DNA of 64,000 nucleotides from Endozoicomonas elysicola (GTDB lineage Bacteria; Pseudomonadota; Gammaproteobacteria; Pseudomonadales; Endozoicomonadaceae): NCBI RefSeq assembly GCF_000710775.1, contig NZ_JOJP01000001.1, positions 1,751,825 to 1,815,824 of the forward strand, read 5' to 3'. Shown piece by piece: positions 63,862 to 64,000 of this stretch (position 1 is its first letter; each line of letters starts with the position of its first letter). The notes under the pieces were generated by a model. It saw only the letters and a program-made list of their open reading frames with translations, ran no database searches and was not told where the DNA came from. The position numbers and the translations under genes were made by a program.

Positions 63862-64000
63862 GCATGAGTCCTTGGTTAAACTCGGGTATATAGCGACTGT
63901 TCCTCTCAGACCCTTTAAATAGTCCGGGCCGAGAGGAGAATGTAAGCTCATGTGCCCATGTTATCTGATACTTCCTGTCCGCTAGAGACTCTACAGTAAC

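Overview
The window looks like chromosomal DNA of a marine gammaproteobacterium of the Oceanospirillales, most likely Endozoicomonas or a close relative. Three things suggest this: typical gammaproteobacterial housekeeping genes (tolC/yqiB/cpdA, waaA, hldE, msbA, typA, argS, dtd, mscL); many short inverted-repeat elements between genes; and several AT-richer genes for unrecognised, effector-like proteins between the core genes. The genus is inferred; no rRNA lies in the window.

Region by region: 1-9.2 kb (mostly minus strand) holds a 645-residue protein with four degenerate winged-helix-like repeats, a 41-residue lipoprotein, a secreted chondroitin ABC-type lyase (PL8), an autotransporter and a KdgM-type porin. 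The last three look like a locus for degrading host glycosaminoglycan. 9.2-15.6 kb holds an M20 peptidase, a YbfF-like esterase and the homogentisate operon hmgA-fahA-maiA. 15.9-21 kb is the cpdA-yqiB-tolC neighbourhood known from E. coli, but nudF is absent and a DUF397 gene and a GNAT gene sit between cpdA and yqiB. 21-30 kb holds waaA and a vitamin B12 block: cobQ, a PduO-type adenosyltransferase, a cobalamin riboswitch, btuF, btuB and a degenerate adenosyltransferase paralogue.

30-36 kb is a TetR-controlled RND efflux pair with a perfect 20-bp palindrome upstream, then a CNNM/CorC-like membrane protein. 36-43.7 kb holds a Dph6-like PP-loop protein, a TSUP permease, a three-gene redox/isochorismatase-like operon, an exported unknown, a DUF1127 protein and a secreted PI-PLC-like protein whose 5' end abuts a 279-bp palindromic element. 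43.7-50.2 kb holds hldE, an mscL with a zinc-ribbon tail, a zinc-finger/helical-repeat protein, a frameshifted SDR pseudogene and two unknown effector-like genes. 50.2-64 kb holds a second RND pump, msbA, another palindromic element, typA, an unknown membrane protein, a proline iminopeptidase, dtd and argS.

The strongest leads for undescribed biology are the tandem ETS-like winged-helix protein at the left end, the chondroitinase/porin/autotransporter locus, the riboswitch leader interrupted by a palindromic element, the DUF397 gene outside Actinobacteria, the zinc-finger/repeat protein at 46 kb, and several distinct families of inverted-repeat elements. All family calls come from reading motifs; no database search or structure prediction was run.
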